Positions 38,688-45,138 of a stretch of 52,625 nucleotides of DNA are shown in pieces. The position numbers were made by a program, and so were the translations under genes. The stretch spans positions 1-52,625 of the forward strand of contig JAIETA010000149.1 in NCBI GenBank assembly GCA_019745575.1, given 5' to 3'. The notes below the pieces were generated by a model. The model ran no database searches and had not been told where the DNA came from. It saw nothing but the letters and a program-made list of their open reading frames with translations. The stretch comes from Reyranella sp. GTDB lineage: Bacteria; Pseudomonadota; Alphaproteobacteria; Reyranellales; Reyranellaceae. Position 1 is the first letter of the stretch. Every line of letters begins with the position of its first letter.

Positions 38688-39098
38688 ATGGCTCATTGGC
38701 TCATAAAATCCGAGCCCTCGGCCTATTCGTGGCCGCAGTTCGTGAAGGACAAAAAAACGTCGTGGACCGGCGTGCGCAACGCGCAGGCGGCGATCAACCT
38801 CAGGACGATGAAGCCCGGCGACCTCTGCTTCTTCTACCATTCCAACGAGGGCAAGGAGATCGTGGGCATCGCCGAGGTGGTGAAGGCGGCCTATCCCGAT
38901 CCCACCGACAAGGACGGCAAGGCCGTGACGGTCGACGTCAAGGCGGTCGGCCCGGTCAAGACGCCGGTGACGCTCGCCGCCATAAAGGCCGAACCGCGGC
39001 TGAAGGACTTCGGGCTGGTGCGCCAGTCGCGCCTCTCCGTCGTGCCGGTGTCGCCCGAGCAGTGGAAGCTCATCCTGAAGATGTCCGAGACCAAGTGA
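38688..39098 (+). CDS. EVE domain-containing protein
   Basis: A 136-residue single-domain protein. AHWLIKSEPSAYSWPQF, WTGVRNAQAAINLRTMKPGD and FFYHSNEGKEIVGIAEVVK define the EVE (PUA-like) fold, thought to bind modified bases in DNA or RNA. Good ribosome binding site (AGGGGAGAG) before ATG 38688. It is downstream of gpsA by 24 bases and couples to the EamA transporter gene by GTGA. No restriction or methyltransferase gene is next to it, so a housekeeping RNA-related role is more likely than defence. Confidence 0.95.
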   Translation: MAHWLIKSEPSAYSWPQFVKDKKTSWTGVRNAQAAINLRTMKPGDLCFFYHSNEGKEIVGIAEVVKAAYPDPTDKDGKAVTVDVKAVGPVKTPVTLAAIKAEPRLKDFGLVRQSRLSVVPVSPEQWKLILKMSETK

Positions 39099-39955
39099 TC
39101 GACAACACCCGCGGCATCCTCGCGATGTCGGCGGCGGTTCTCGTCTTCATCCTGAACGACGCGCTGATCAAGCTCGCCGCCGAAACCGTGCCGTCGGTCC
39201 AGGCGATCGGCGTGCGCGGCCTGTTCGCCACCCTGTGGTGCGGCCTGGCGCTCCTGGCGACCGGCGCCTGGCGGCGGCTGGGCGATGCGCGCCATCCCGC
39301 GGTGATGCTGCGCGGCGGGCTGGAGGCGGTGGCGGCCATCGTCTACCTGATCGCGCTGTTCCACATCCCCTTCGCCATCGCCACGGCTGTGAACCTGTCG
39401 ACGCCGCTCATCCTCACGGTGCTGGCCGTGCTGATCCTCAAGGAGCAGGTGCGCTGGCGGCGCTGGAGCGCGGTGCTGGCGGGCTTCGCCGGCGTCCTGC
39501 TGGTGATCCAGCCGCGGCCGGGCGATATCGACGTCTGGGCCTGGGTGGCGCTCGCCGCCACCGTCGTCGGCGCCTTCCGCGACATCGTCGCGCGCTGGCT
39601 GCCGCCCGCCGTGCCGACCCTGGTCGTGTCCTTCACGACGGCCATCGTCGTCGCCGTGGTCGGCTGCGGCTGGGCGCTGGCCGAGGGCTGGCAGCCGATC
39701 GATAACCGCGGGCTCGCCTATATCGTGGCCTCCTCGCTCTTGCTGGCGGCCGGCTACCAGTTCCTGGTGGTGGCGCTGCGTTCCGGCGGCGAACTCTCGG
39801 TCATCGGCGCCTTCCGCTACGCCGCGATCCTGTGGGCGCTGCTGCTCGGCTGGGCGGTGTGGGGCGAAGTGCCCAACGCGCTGGCCTTCGCCGGCATCGC
39901 CGTCATCGTGGGCTCGGGCCTCTACATCCTGCACCGCGAGCGGGTGCGCCGCTGA
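39095..39955 (+). CDS. DMT/EamA family transporter
   Basis: A 286-residue membrane protein with ten predicted transmembrane helices in two homologous halves, starting at GTG 39095 (overlap GTGA). Signature segments: LVFILNDALIKLAAE, FATLWCGLALLATGAW, AIATAVNLSTPLILTVLAVL and the second-half LSVIGAFRYAAILWALLLGW. Members export metabolites or amino acids; this one cannot be assigned a substrate. Last gene of the tsaD-gpsA-EVE run; a large inverted repeat follows. Confidence 0.93.
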   Translation: MIDNTRGILAMSAAVLVFILNDALIKLAAETVPSVQAIGVRGLFATLWCGLALLATGAWRRLGDARHPAVMLRGGLEAVAAIVYLIALFHIPFAIATAVNLSTPLILTVLAVLILKEQVRWRRWSAVLAGFAGVLLVIQPRPGDIDVWAWVALAATVVGAFRDIVARWLPPAVPTLVVSFTTAIVVAVVGCGWALAEGWQPIDNRGLAYIVASSLLLAAGYQFLVVALRSGGELSVIGAFRYAAILWALLLGWAVWGEVPNALAFAGIAVIVGSGLYILHRERVRR

Positions 39956-39966
39956 AAGTCGCACAG

Positions 39967-40079
39967 ACCTCACCCTGAGGAGGCTGCGAAGCAGCCGTCT
40001 CGAAGGGTGAGCTACCCGCACATCGCCTGTTGCCCATCCTTCGAGACGCGCCCTTCGGGCGCTCCTCAGGATGAGGTTA
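39967..40079. repeat. Intergenic inverted repeat (REP-type pair)
   Basis: Two long arms, ACCTCACCCTGAGGAG...CGTCTCGAAGGGTGAG (39968-40011) and CATCCTTCGAGACGCGCC...CTCCTCAGGATGAGGT (40036-40078), are imperfect reverse complements separated by about 25 bases; each arm also folds on itself. Such elements are dispersed in many alphaproteobacterial genomes and can act as transcript ends between convergent genes, as here between the EamA and creatininase genes. Confidence 0.75.
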
Positions 40080-40115
40080 GCCTATTGCCACGAGACAAAC
40101 GCTACTTCGCCACCC

Positions 40116-40859
40116 CTATCTGGAAACCCACGCCTCGTAGTCGCGCGCCACTTCCTCGACGGCGGTGTCGTAGAAGCGCTTGCCGTGTTCGGGCGTCGCC
40201 TGGTTGGGGTCGGAGCCGATGCGGCCGTCGGGGAAGGTGCGGCGATAGTCCTCGGCGTCGGCGAAGGAGCCGTTGGGCGCGATCCGGGGCTCCATCTCCT
40301 TGCGCTGGATCGTCTCGGGATACTTGTACCAGGTGAGCGCCACCTCCGAGGCGGTGGCGTGGCTGCCTTCGCCCACCGGATAGAGCTCCTGGCTGAGCTT
40401 TTTTATGCCCGGCCCGTCCCACCAGTTGCGCAGGGCGCACTTGATCGAAGGCTGGTTGCTCATCTTCTCCATCGAGCGCTCGGCGTAGATCTCGGAGAAC
40501 GCCGCCGTCACCGTGGCGATGTTGCCGCCGTGGCCGTTCACGAAAAAGAAGCGGGCAAAACCATGCCGCGCCAGCGACACCACCGTGTCGCGCACCACGG
40601 CGATCAGCGTCGTGGGTTTTAGCGTGATCGAGCCCGCGAAGCCCAGGTGGTGCTGCGCCATGCCGACCGAGATGGTGGGCGCCACCAGCGCCCCCGCCTT
40701 CTCGCCGGCGCCGCGGCCGATCATCTCGGCGGTCAGCGCATCGGTGCCGATCAGGCCGGTCGGCCCGTGCTGCTCGGTCGAGCCGATCGGGATGATGATG
40801 CCGGTCTTGGTTTTCAGATAATCGTCGACGAACTGCCAGGTCTTTAGCTGAAGCTGCAC
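40116..40859 (-). CDS. Creatininase family protein
   Basis: A 247-residue protein from the GTG at 40859 (VQLQLKTWQFVDDYL), chosen because AAAGGAG precedes it at good spacing. Metal-binding segments: IPIGSTEQHGPTGLIGTD (Glu and His), FFVNGHGGN, and GSHATASEVALT (His, Glu). This is the creatininase/FAPy-deformylase/MftE-type fold, a cyclic-amide hydrolase with two metals. Without a creatine or mycofactocin cluster nearby the substrate is unknown. Transcribed alone toward the inverted repeat. Confidence 0.9.
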   Translation of the reverse strand: MQLQLKTWQFVDDYLKTKTGIIIPIGSTEQHGPTGLIGTDALTAEMIGRGAGEKAGALVAPTISVGMAQHHLGFAGSITLKPTTLIAVVRDTVVSLARHGFARFFFVNGHGGNIATVTAAFSEIYAERSMEKMSNQPSIKCALRNWWDGPGIKKLSQELYPVGEGSHATASEVALTWYKYPETIQRKEMEPRIAPNGSFADAEDYRRTFPDGRIGSDPNQATPEHGKRFYDTAVEEVARDYEAWVSR

Positions 40860-40933
40860 GGGGGACTCCTTTGTGACCCGCAACGTAGCCAAGGATGCGG
40901 GCTTCGTCATGTTGCCTCCCCAGCGAAGCAGGC

Positions 40934-40958
40934 GAGGTGTCGCGAAGCGACGGAGGGG
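40934..40958. repeat. Dispersed REP-like repeat, copy 2
   Basis: Identical 25-base copy of the element at 87-111, with the GTCGCGAAGCGAC palindrome. It directly abuts the stop codon of the DUF2267 gene (minus strand), where it could form the 3' end hairpin of that transcript. Confidence 0.6.
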
Positions 40959-41381
40959 TCAGTCGCTGCGCCAGAAGTCGGCGGCGCCGGGCGGCAGCGC
41001 CGCCAGCACGCGCTCCAGCGCCGCCGCGTCGATGTTGCGGCGGAGTGCGGCCGCGACGTCGCCGATGGAGGAGTCGGGCGCGAAATTGTGGTCGGGCCGC
41101 AGCGCCTGCACCTCCCGCGTCATGGTGGCGCGATCGGCGAACGGCAGGCGCGGCGCGTCGATGTCCCAGTCGGCCACGAAGAGGGCGCGCAGCACCGGCG
41201 GCAGCACGTCGGCGAACAGCAGCGCCTCGCGCACGTCGAGGCGGCGCCGGAACGCCTGCAGCACGCCCTGCACCATGGTGTAGGTCTGGTGGGTGGTGGC
41301 GAGACCGGAGATGTCGCGCGCATCGACCATGAACTTGTCGAAGTCGTGCGACGCGCGCTTGTATTCCTGGGGAACTGGCAT
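40959..41381 (-). CDS. DUF2267 domain-containing protein
   Basis: A 140-residue soluble protein, alpha-helical. The start MPVPQEYKRASHDFDKFMVD and TTHQTYTMVQGVLQAFRRRL match the DUF2267 family, whose helical repeats bear some resemblance to DNA- or protein-binding modules; function unknown. It is 10 bases downstream of the diaminopropionate ammonia-lyase gene and probably cotranscribed with it. The REP-like element marks its 3' end. Confidence 0.85.
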   Translation of the reverse strand: MPVPQEYKRASHDFDKFMVDARDISGLATTHQTYTMVQGVLQAFRRRLDVREALLFADVLPPVLRALFVADWDIDAPRLPFADRATMTREVQALRPDHNFAPDSSIGDVAAALRRNIDAAALERVLAALPPGAADFWRSD

Positions 41382-41391
41382 GACGCGTCGC

Positions 41392-42573
41392 TCAGCCCAG
41401 CGGCTCCCCCAGGGGCTCGCCCAGGTCGCCCTCGCTGTTGATCAGCAGCACGCGCGCGTGTTTGCCGAGGCCCAGCGCCTTGAACGCCGCCTCGTCGGTG
41501 CAGACGCGCACGAGGCCGGCGAGGCCGGCGCAGCCCGACGGGCCCGAGACGATCGCGGGATCGCCTTCCAAGGGATGCGCCAGCAGCCGCCGCGCCGGCA
41601 GCACGCTCTCCTCCTCGATGGTCATGAACCAGTCGGCGCCCAAACCGATCACCGGCCAGGTCACGGGCGAGATCTCGCGGCAGGCGAGGCCGCCCATCGC
41701 CGTGTCGGCATTGCCGCTGGCGGGCGCCGGCTTGCCTAACTGGTTGCTCTGGAACCAGCAGTCGGCGCTTCTGGGCTCGACGACGATGAAGGTGGGCCGC
41801 GGCTCGTAGCGCGCCCACAGGTAGCCGAACACGGCGGCGGCGAGGCCGCCCACGCCCGCCTGCACGAACACATGGGTCGGCCCCGGCCGCCACTGTCTTA
41901 TGATCTCTTCGACCAGCACCGTGTAGCCGCGCATCACGCTCCTCGGGATCGACTCGTAGCCCTCCCACGAGGTGTCGGAGATGATCGTCCAGCCCTTGGC
42001 CTCGGCCTGGCGGCGGCACTCGGCCACGGCGGTGTCGTAGTCGCCGTCGACCCGGACCACCTCGGCGCCGCGCGCCCGGATCGCCGCCTCTTTATCGGCC
42101 GACGTGAACTTCGGCAGAAAGATCACGCAGCGATTGCCGAACAGCTTGGCGCCGGCCGCGACCGAGCGGCCGTGGTTGCCCGAGCTGGCGGTGGTGAAGA
42201 CGTACTTGGACGTCACCTCGGCATGGGCGCCGCGCAGCAGGGCGGCGAAGTCGGTGCTGAAATGGTAGGCCTCGCCCACCGCGCCCGACAGCACGTTGTA
42301 GACCGCCAGCACGCCGCCCAGCGCCTTGAAGGCGCCGAAGCCGAAGCGCTGGCTCTCGTCTTTTATCCGCACCTCGCCCAGGCCCAGCCGCGCCGCCAGG
42401 GCGGGCAGGGCATGGAGCGGCGTCACCCGATGGGCCGGGCACTGGCCCAGCTCGTCCAGCAGCTCGGGCACGCCGTTGGGATTGACCACGAACTGCTGCG
42501 CCCGGCCGAACGGGAGCGCGCGGTCGGCCCGCGGATTTTTAGCCAGCCAGGCCGGCGGGGAGGGGGTCGTCAT
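41392..42573 (-). CDS. dpaL: Diaminopropionate ammonia-lyase
   Basis: A 393-residue PLP enzyme of the tryptophan-synthase-beta-like fold. The PLP-binding Lys is in RFGFGAFKALGG; SGNHGRSVAAGAKLFGN, FVQAGVGGLAAAVFGYL and AIVSGPSGCAGLAGLV complete the fold. DpaL splits 2,3-diaminopropionate into pyruvate and ammonia; the specific wording ISDTSWEGYESIPRSVMRGY is characteristic. ATG 42573 gives the conserved N-terminus. Divergent from the DUF6489 gene. Confidence 0.93.
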   Translation of the reverse strand: MTTPSPPAWLAKNPRADRALPFGRAQQFVVNPNGVPELLDELGQCPAHRVTPLHALPALAARLGLGEVRIKDESQRFGFGAFKALGGVLAVYNVLSGAVGEAYHFSTDFAALLRGAHAEVTSKYVFTTASSGNHGRSVAAGAKLFGNRCVIFLPKFTSADKEAAIRARGAEVVRVDGDYDTAVAECRRQAEAKGWTIISDTSWEGYESIPRSVMRGYTVLVEEIIRQWRPGPTHVFVQAGVGGLAAAVFGYLWARYEPRPTFIVVEPRSADCWFQSNQLGKPAPASGNADTAMGGLACREISPVTWPVIGLGADWFMTIEEESVLPARRLLAHPLEGDPAIVSGPSGCAGLAGLVRVCTDEAAFKALGLGKHARVLLINSEGDLGEPLGEPLG

Positions 42574-42618
42574 GCCGGGGTCATAGCATGCTAAAGTCCC
42601 CAAAACGGAGAGCCCGCC

Positions 42619-42876
42619 ATGAAAGTGAACGTCGAAGTGACCTGCACCCCCGAGGAGGCGCGCGCCTTCTTCGGCCTGCCCGACATCAAGCCGATGCAGG
42701 ACCGCATCATGGGCGAGATCGAGGAGCGGCTGAAGTCGAGCCTCAACTCGATGAACCCCGAGCAGGTCTTCAAGACCTGGCTGCCCGCCTCCATGCAGGG
42801 CGTGGAACAGATGCAGCAGATGCAGCAGGTGTTCTGGCAGCAGCTCGCCGGCATCGCCTCGGGCAAGAAGGGCTGA
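42619..42876 (+). CDS. Conserved small protein, DUF6489-like
   Basis: An 85-residue soluble helical protein, Gln and Met rich in the middle (MQGVEQMQQMQQVFWQQ). MKVNVEVTCTPEEARAFFGLPDI is a strongly conserved opening in alphaproteobacteria, also resembling phasin-like helices, but no function is established. It starts after GGAGAG and is followed by the ferredoxin-like gene 7 bases on. Confidence 0.75.
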   Translation: MKVNVEVTCTPEEARAFFGLPDIKPMQDRIMGEIEERLKSSLNSMNPEQVFKTWLPASMQGVEQMQQMQQVFWQQLAGIASGKKG

Positions 42877-42883
42877 GCGGGCG

Positions 42884-43258
42884 ATGAGCGACCGCGAAAA
42901 GCCCGAAGATCCCAAACCCTACTACGACGCCCACGTCTTCTGCTGCACCAACCGCCGGCCCGCCGGCCACCCGCGCGGCTGCTGCGCCGAGCGCGGCGGC
43001 GAGGCGCTGCGCGACCACATGAAGAACAAGGCCAAGGAGCTCGGCCTGAAGAACGTGCGCATCAACGCCGCCGGCTGCCTCGACCGCTGCGAACTCGGCC
43101 CCACCGTGGTGATCTATCCCGAAGGCGTCTGGTATTCCTGCGCCACCAAGGAAGACATCGACGAGGTGTTGCAGACGCACCTGGTGAAGGGCGGACGGGT
43201 GGAGCGCCTGATGTTGAAGACCGCCGACAAGCTGCCGGAGGACAGAGCGAAGGCCTGA
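42884..43258 (+). CDS. Thioredoxin-like [2Fe-2S] ferredoxin
   Basis: A 124-residue protein. FCCTNRRPAGHPRGCCAERG holds the first cysteines of the iron-sulfur site and NAAGCLDRCELGPTVVIYPE the second pair, matching the thioredoxin-fold shethna-type ferredoxin family used as an electron carrier. WYSCATKEDIDEVLQTHL follows as usual. It shares a transcript with the DUF6489-like gene. It is the last core gene before the inverted repeats that open the defence island. Confidence 0.92.
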   Translation: MSDREKPEDPKPYYDAHVFCCTNRRPAGHPRGCCAERGGEALRDHMKNKAKELGLKNVRINAAGCLDRCELGPTVVIYPEGVWYSCATKEDIDEVLQTHLVKGGRVERLMLKTADKLPEDRAKA

Positions 43259-43266
43259 CTCATATT

Positions 43267-43362
43267 CCTCTCCCCCTTGGGGGAGAGGTTAGGTGAGGGG
43301 GTTGCGCACAATCTTCGACGCCCCCTCACCCCACCTCTCCCCAAAAAAAGTTGGGGGAGAGG
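43267..43362. repeat. Inverted repeats at the core/defence-island border
   Basis: CCTCTCCCCC/GGGGGAGAGG forms a tight hairpin at 43267-43288. It is followed by AGGTGAGGGGG and, 30 bases on, its complement CCCCCTCACCCCACCTCTCCCC, then GGGGGAGAGG (43353-43362). The arms can make one large cruciform. Such repeats are common between genes in related genomes; here it separates conserved genes from the toxin-antitoxin region. Confidence 0.65.
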
Positions 43363-43399
43363 AGGGTGAAGAGCAAAACAGCGCACTCCGCCAACGTCG

Positions 43400-43621
43400 T
43401 CAGTCGGTTCCCGTATCTTGGGCAGTGACCTCGAAGGTCGTGATGAACGACCGGCCGATGGCGGAGGGCAGGGGAAACTCTTCCAGGTAGAGCTCCGTCG
43501 CCTCGCGCAGATTGGCCACCGCCTCCTCGATCGTGTCGCCTTGCGAGGTCGTGCCGGTCTCGGGATTGGCAGCGGTGTATCCGCCTTCCGGCGCCGGAAT
43601 GAGGACGGCCGTGAGCAGCAT
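43400..43621 (-). CDS. HicB-like antitoxin (no HicA partner seen)
   Basis: A 73-residue protein. The start ATG 43621 follows GAGGAGA. TAVLIPAPEGGYTAANPETG, then TTSQGDTIEEAVANLREATELYLEE, is the partial RNase H-like fold of HicB antitoxins. It lacks the C-terminal DNA-binding helix-turn-helix of longer HicB proteins. Neither flank holds a HicA-like toxin: 43622-43769 on its upstream side has no candidate frame and 43260-43399 contains only repeats. It may be an orphan antitoxin or a stand-alone regulator. Confidence 0.8.
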   Translation of the reverse strand: MLLTAVLIPAPEGGYTAANPETGTTSQGDTIEEAVANLREATELYLEEFPLPSAIGRSFITTFEVTAQDTGTD

Positions 43622-43769
43622 GGTGAAATCTCCTCAGGCAAGCGCATGATCGCCCGGCCGGGCGGTGAATCCTAGCCGTCTCTCCGATCACCAAAAGCCG
43701 CTCGACCGCGCCCTGGCTTCGCTCCGGAACGTCGGAAGGGGCTTGGGCTTCCGGCTCATGGGTGCCCCC

Positions 43770-44126
43770 TCAGGCCGCCGTCGATGCGCGCACGCCCCGC
43801 CGGTTGCCGGCGCGGGCGCCCTTGCGGACACGGCCGGCCGGCGCCGCGGGGCGGGCCGTCAGCTGGAGCTTCATCGTCCGCAGCACGCTCATGAACGTGG
43901 TGAGCTTCGGATCGCCCTTCAGGGTGAGCGACTTGTAGAGCGCCTCGCGGGTCACGCCGGCGCCGCGCGCCACGCCCGACATGCCGCGGGCCCGGACGAT
44001 GGTGCCGAGCGCGTTGGCGATGTAGGCGGCATCGCCCGTCGCCAGCGCGTCGGTGAGCAGCTCGGCCTGGTCCTCGGGCGAGCGGAGGTGTTCGGCGGGG
44101 TCGAACGGGACGGTCTTGAGGGCCAT
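43770..44126 (-). CDS. Addiction-module antitoxin, HigA/TIGR02684-like
   Basis: A 118-residue DNA-binding protein from ATG 44126; AGGAG lies 8 bases upstream, which is better than the ATG at 44156. TVPFDPAEHLRSPEDQAEL and IANALGTIVRARGMSGVARG lead to the helix-turn-helix VTREALYKSLTLKG, the pattern of the antidote partner of RelE/HigB-like killer proteins. A basic, Arg/Ala-rich tail of ~25 residues (after MKLQLTARP) is unusual and may bind DNA. The toxin gene lies upstream by 26 bases, toxin-first order as in higBA. Confidence 0.87.
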   Translation of the reverse strand: MALKTVPFDPAEHLRSPEDQAELLTDALATGDAAYIANALGTIVRARGMSGVARGAGVTREALYKSLTLKGDPKLTTFMSVLRTMKLQLTARPAAPAGRVRKGARAGNRRGVRASTAA

Positions 44127-44152
44127 GGGGGTTGCTCCTGCGCTGGTCGTTG

Positions 44153-44446
44153 TCATCGGAGATCGGCGGCCATCTGCTGCGCTCGCCTGATGTCCGCCTT
44201 CTGCGTGCCCTTGTCGCCGCCGCACAGCAGGATGACGAGGGCGAGGCCCTGCCGCGCGAAGTAGACGCGATGGCCGGGGCCCCAGTCGACGCGAAGCTCC
44301 GAGACGCCCCCGCCGACCGGCTTCACGTCCCCCAGCAGGCCGGACTGAACCCGGACGATGCGCTGGGCGATCTTCGCGGCGGCCCGCTCGTCCCGGAGCG
44401 ACTTCAGCCACCTGGCGAATTCCTCGGTCTGGCGCACCGTGATCAT
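44153..44446 (-). CDS. RelE/HigB-superfamily toxin (addiction-module killer protein)
   Basis: A 97-residue toxin from ATG 44446 (MITVRQTEEFARWLKSLRD); a further upstream ATG is in frame but not needed. AKIAQRIVRVQSGLLGDVKP, SELRVDWGPGHRVYFARQG and LVILLCGGDKGTQKADIRRA match the TIGR02683 type, predicted to cleave mRNA on ribosomes. It sits upstream of its antitoxin, preceded by an inverted and a direct repeat that look like an autoregulatory operator (44463-44502). Confidence 0.9.
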   Translation of the reverse strand: MITVRQTEEFARWLKSLRDERAAAKIAQRIVRVQSGLLGDVKPVGGGVSELRVDWGPGHRVYFARQGLALVILLCGGDKGTQKADIRRAQQMAADLR

Positions 44447-44462
44447 GAGGCTATGATAACCG

Positions 44463-44502
44463 TAGTTCACAGGCGGCGATCTGTCAACTACAGTTCACAG
44501 GC
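44463..44502 (-). promoter_or_regulatory. Probable operator of the toxin-antitoxin pair
   Basis: TAGTTCACAG (44463-44472) and CTGTCAACTA (44481-44490) form an inverted repeat with one mismatch. AGTTCACAGGC is also repeated directly at 44464-44474 and 44492-44502, 28 bases apart. It lies just upstream of the toxin start, where antitoxin helix-turn-helix proteins usually bind to repress the operon. Confidence 0.55.
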
Positions 44503-44739
44503 CTGTTGGGGGGATCAGACGTGGCCGCGCGATATATACTGAAATTAGCGAGTTTATGTTGGGCGCTTCTCCCCCCGCCTCCTTCTCTGCTCCCGCTTCG
44601 CGGGCGAAGGGGGAAGGCCGCGGGCACGTCTGCCGGCCGGGTCGGGAGGTTCCTTCGGAGGCATTTCCGGTCCGGCGCGGCCCGCGCCGCCGTATTCCCG
44701 CCCGGCGCGATCTGGTACCCTGCGGCCGTCCGGAAGGGG

Positions 44740-45009
44740 ATGGATATCGTGCTCCACGATCGCATCGTTCTCGATCCCGCGATCCTCGCGGGCAAGCCCG
44801 TGATCCGCGGCACGCGGCTCTCGGTCGAGTTCGTCATCGGCCTGCTGGCCGACGGCTGGAGCGAGTCCGACATCGCGGCCAACTACCCCGGCATCGGCCA
44901 CGACGACGTGCTGGCCTGCCTCGCCTATGCCCGCGACCGGCTGCGGGACGAACGCATCTACCCAAGCGCCGCCGAAGTGGAAGCGATGTACGCTGAGGAT
45001 GGCCAATAG
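44740..45009 (+). CDS. DUF433 domain protein (VapB/antitoxin-like), partner absent
   Basis: An 89-residue protein from ATG 44740, with GGAAGGGG upstream. RIVLDPAILAGKPVIRGTRL, SVEFVIGLLADGWSESDIAANYPG and ILACLAYARDRLRDE-like text are the full DUF433 signature, a helix-turn-helix-like antitoxin domain. Normally a DUF5615 (PIN-like) toxin follows; here the next gene is the methyltransferase. It may be an orphan antitoxin or a regulator of the downstream operon, since it is on the same strand. Confidence 0.88.
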   Translation: MDIVLHDRIVLDPAILAGKPVIRGTRLSVEFVIGLLADGWSESDIAANYPGIGHDDVLACLAYARDRLRDERIYPSAAEVEAMYAEDGQ

Positions 45010-45037
45010 GCTTCGGTCCCCGCGAACCTGACGCGGC

Positions 45038-45065
45038 ATGACCGGCGCGCGCGGCACGTTATAGT
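45038..45065 (+). promoter_or_regulatory. Candidate promoter of the defence operon
   Basis: ATGACC (45038-45043) and TATAGT (45060-45065), with a 16-base spacer, resemble -35 and -10 boxes and lie 26 bases upstream of a short leader ORF. Weak by sequence alone; GC-rich spacer. Confidence 0.3.
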
Positions 45066-45090
45066 GGCCTCCATGGCGCAGGAGAGCACA

Positions 45091-45138
45091 ATGAGTCGCG
45101 CGCACCGGCGCAGGGTTGGGCGGGGAACCGACCGATGA
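45091..45138 (+). CDS. 15-codon arginine-rich leader ORF overlapping the methyltransferase start
   Basis: ATG 45091 is preceded by GGAG at 45081-45084 and opens a 15-residue frame, MSRAHRRRVGRGTDR, of which six residues are Arg. Its TGA (45136-45138) overlaps the ATG of the methyltransferase (ATGA). The methyltransferase has only a weak site of its own (GGGGA, 9 bases upstream), so leader translation could control it by coupling or stalling. Too short to prove as a gene; a chance ORF cannot be excluded. Confidence 0.4.
   Translation: MSRAHRRRVGRGTDR

Noticed and set aside
43260-43770. A HicA toxin gene near the HicB-like gene
   Set aside because: No short basic frame with the HicA dsRNA-binding pattern is present on either side.
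45010-45134. DUF5615 toxin partner for the DUF433 gene
   Set aside because: Only 125 bases lie before the methyltransferase, too few for the ~110-residue partner.
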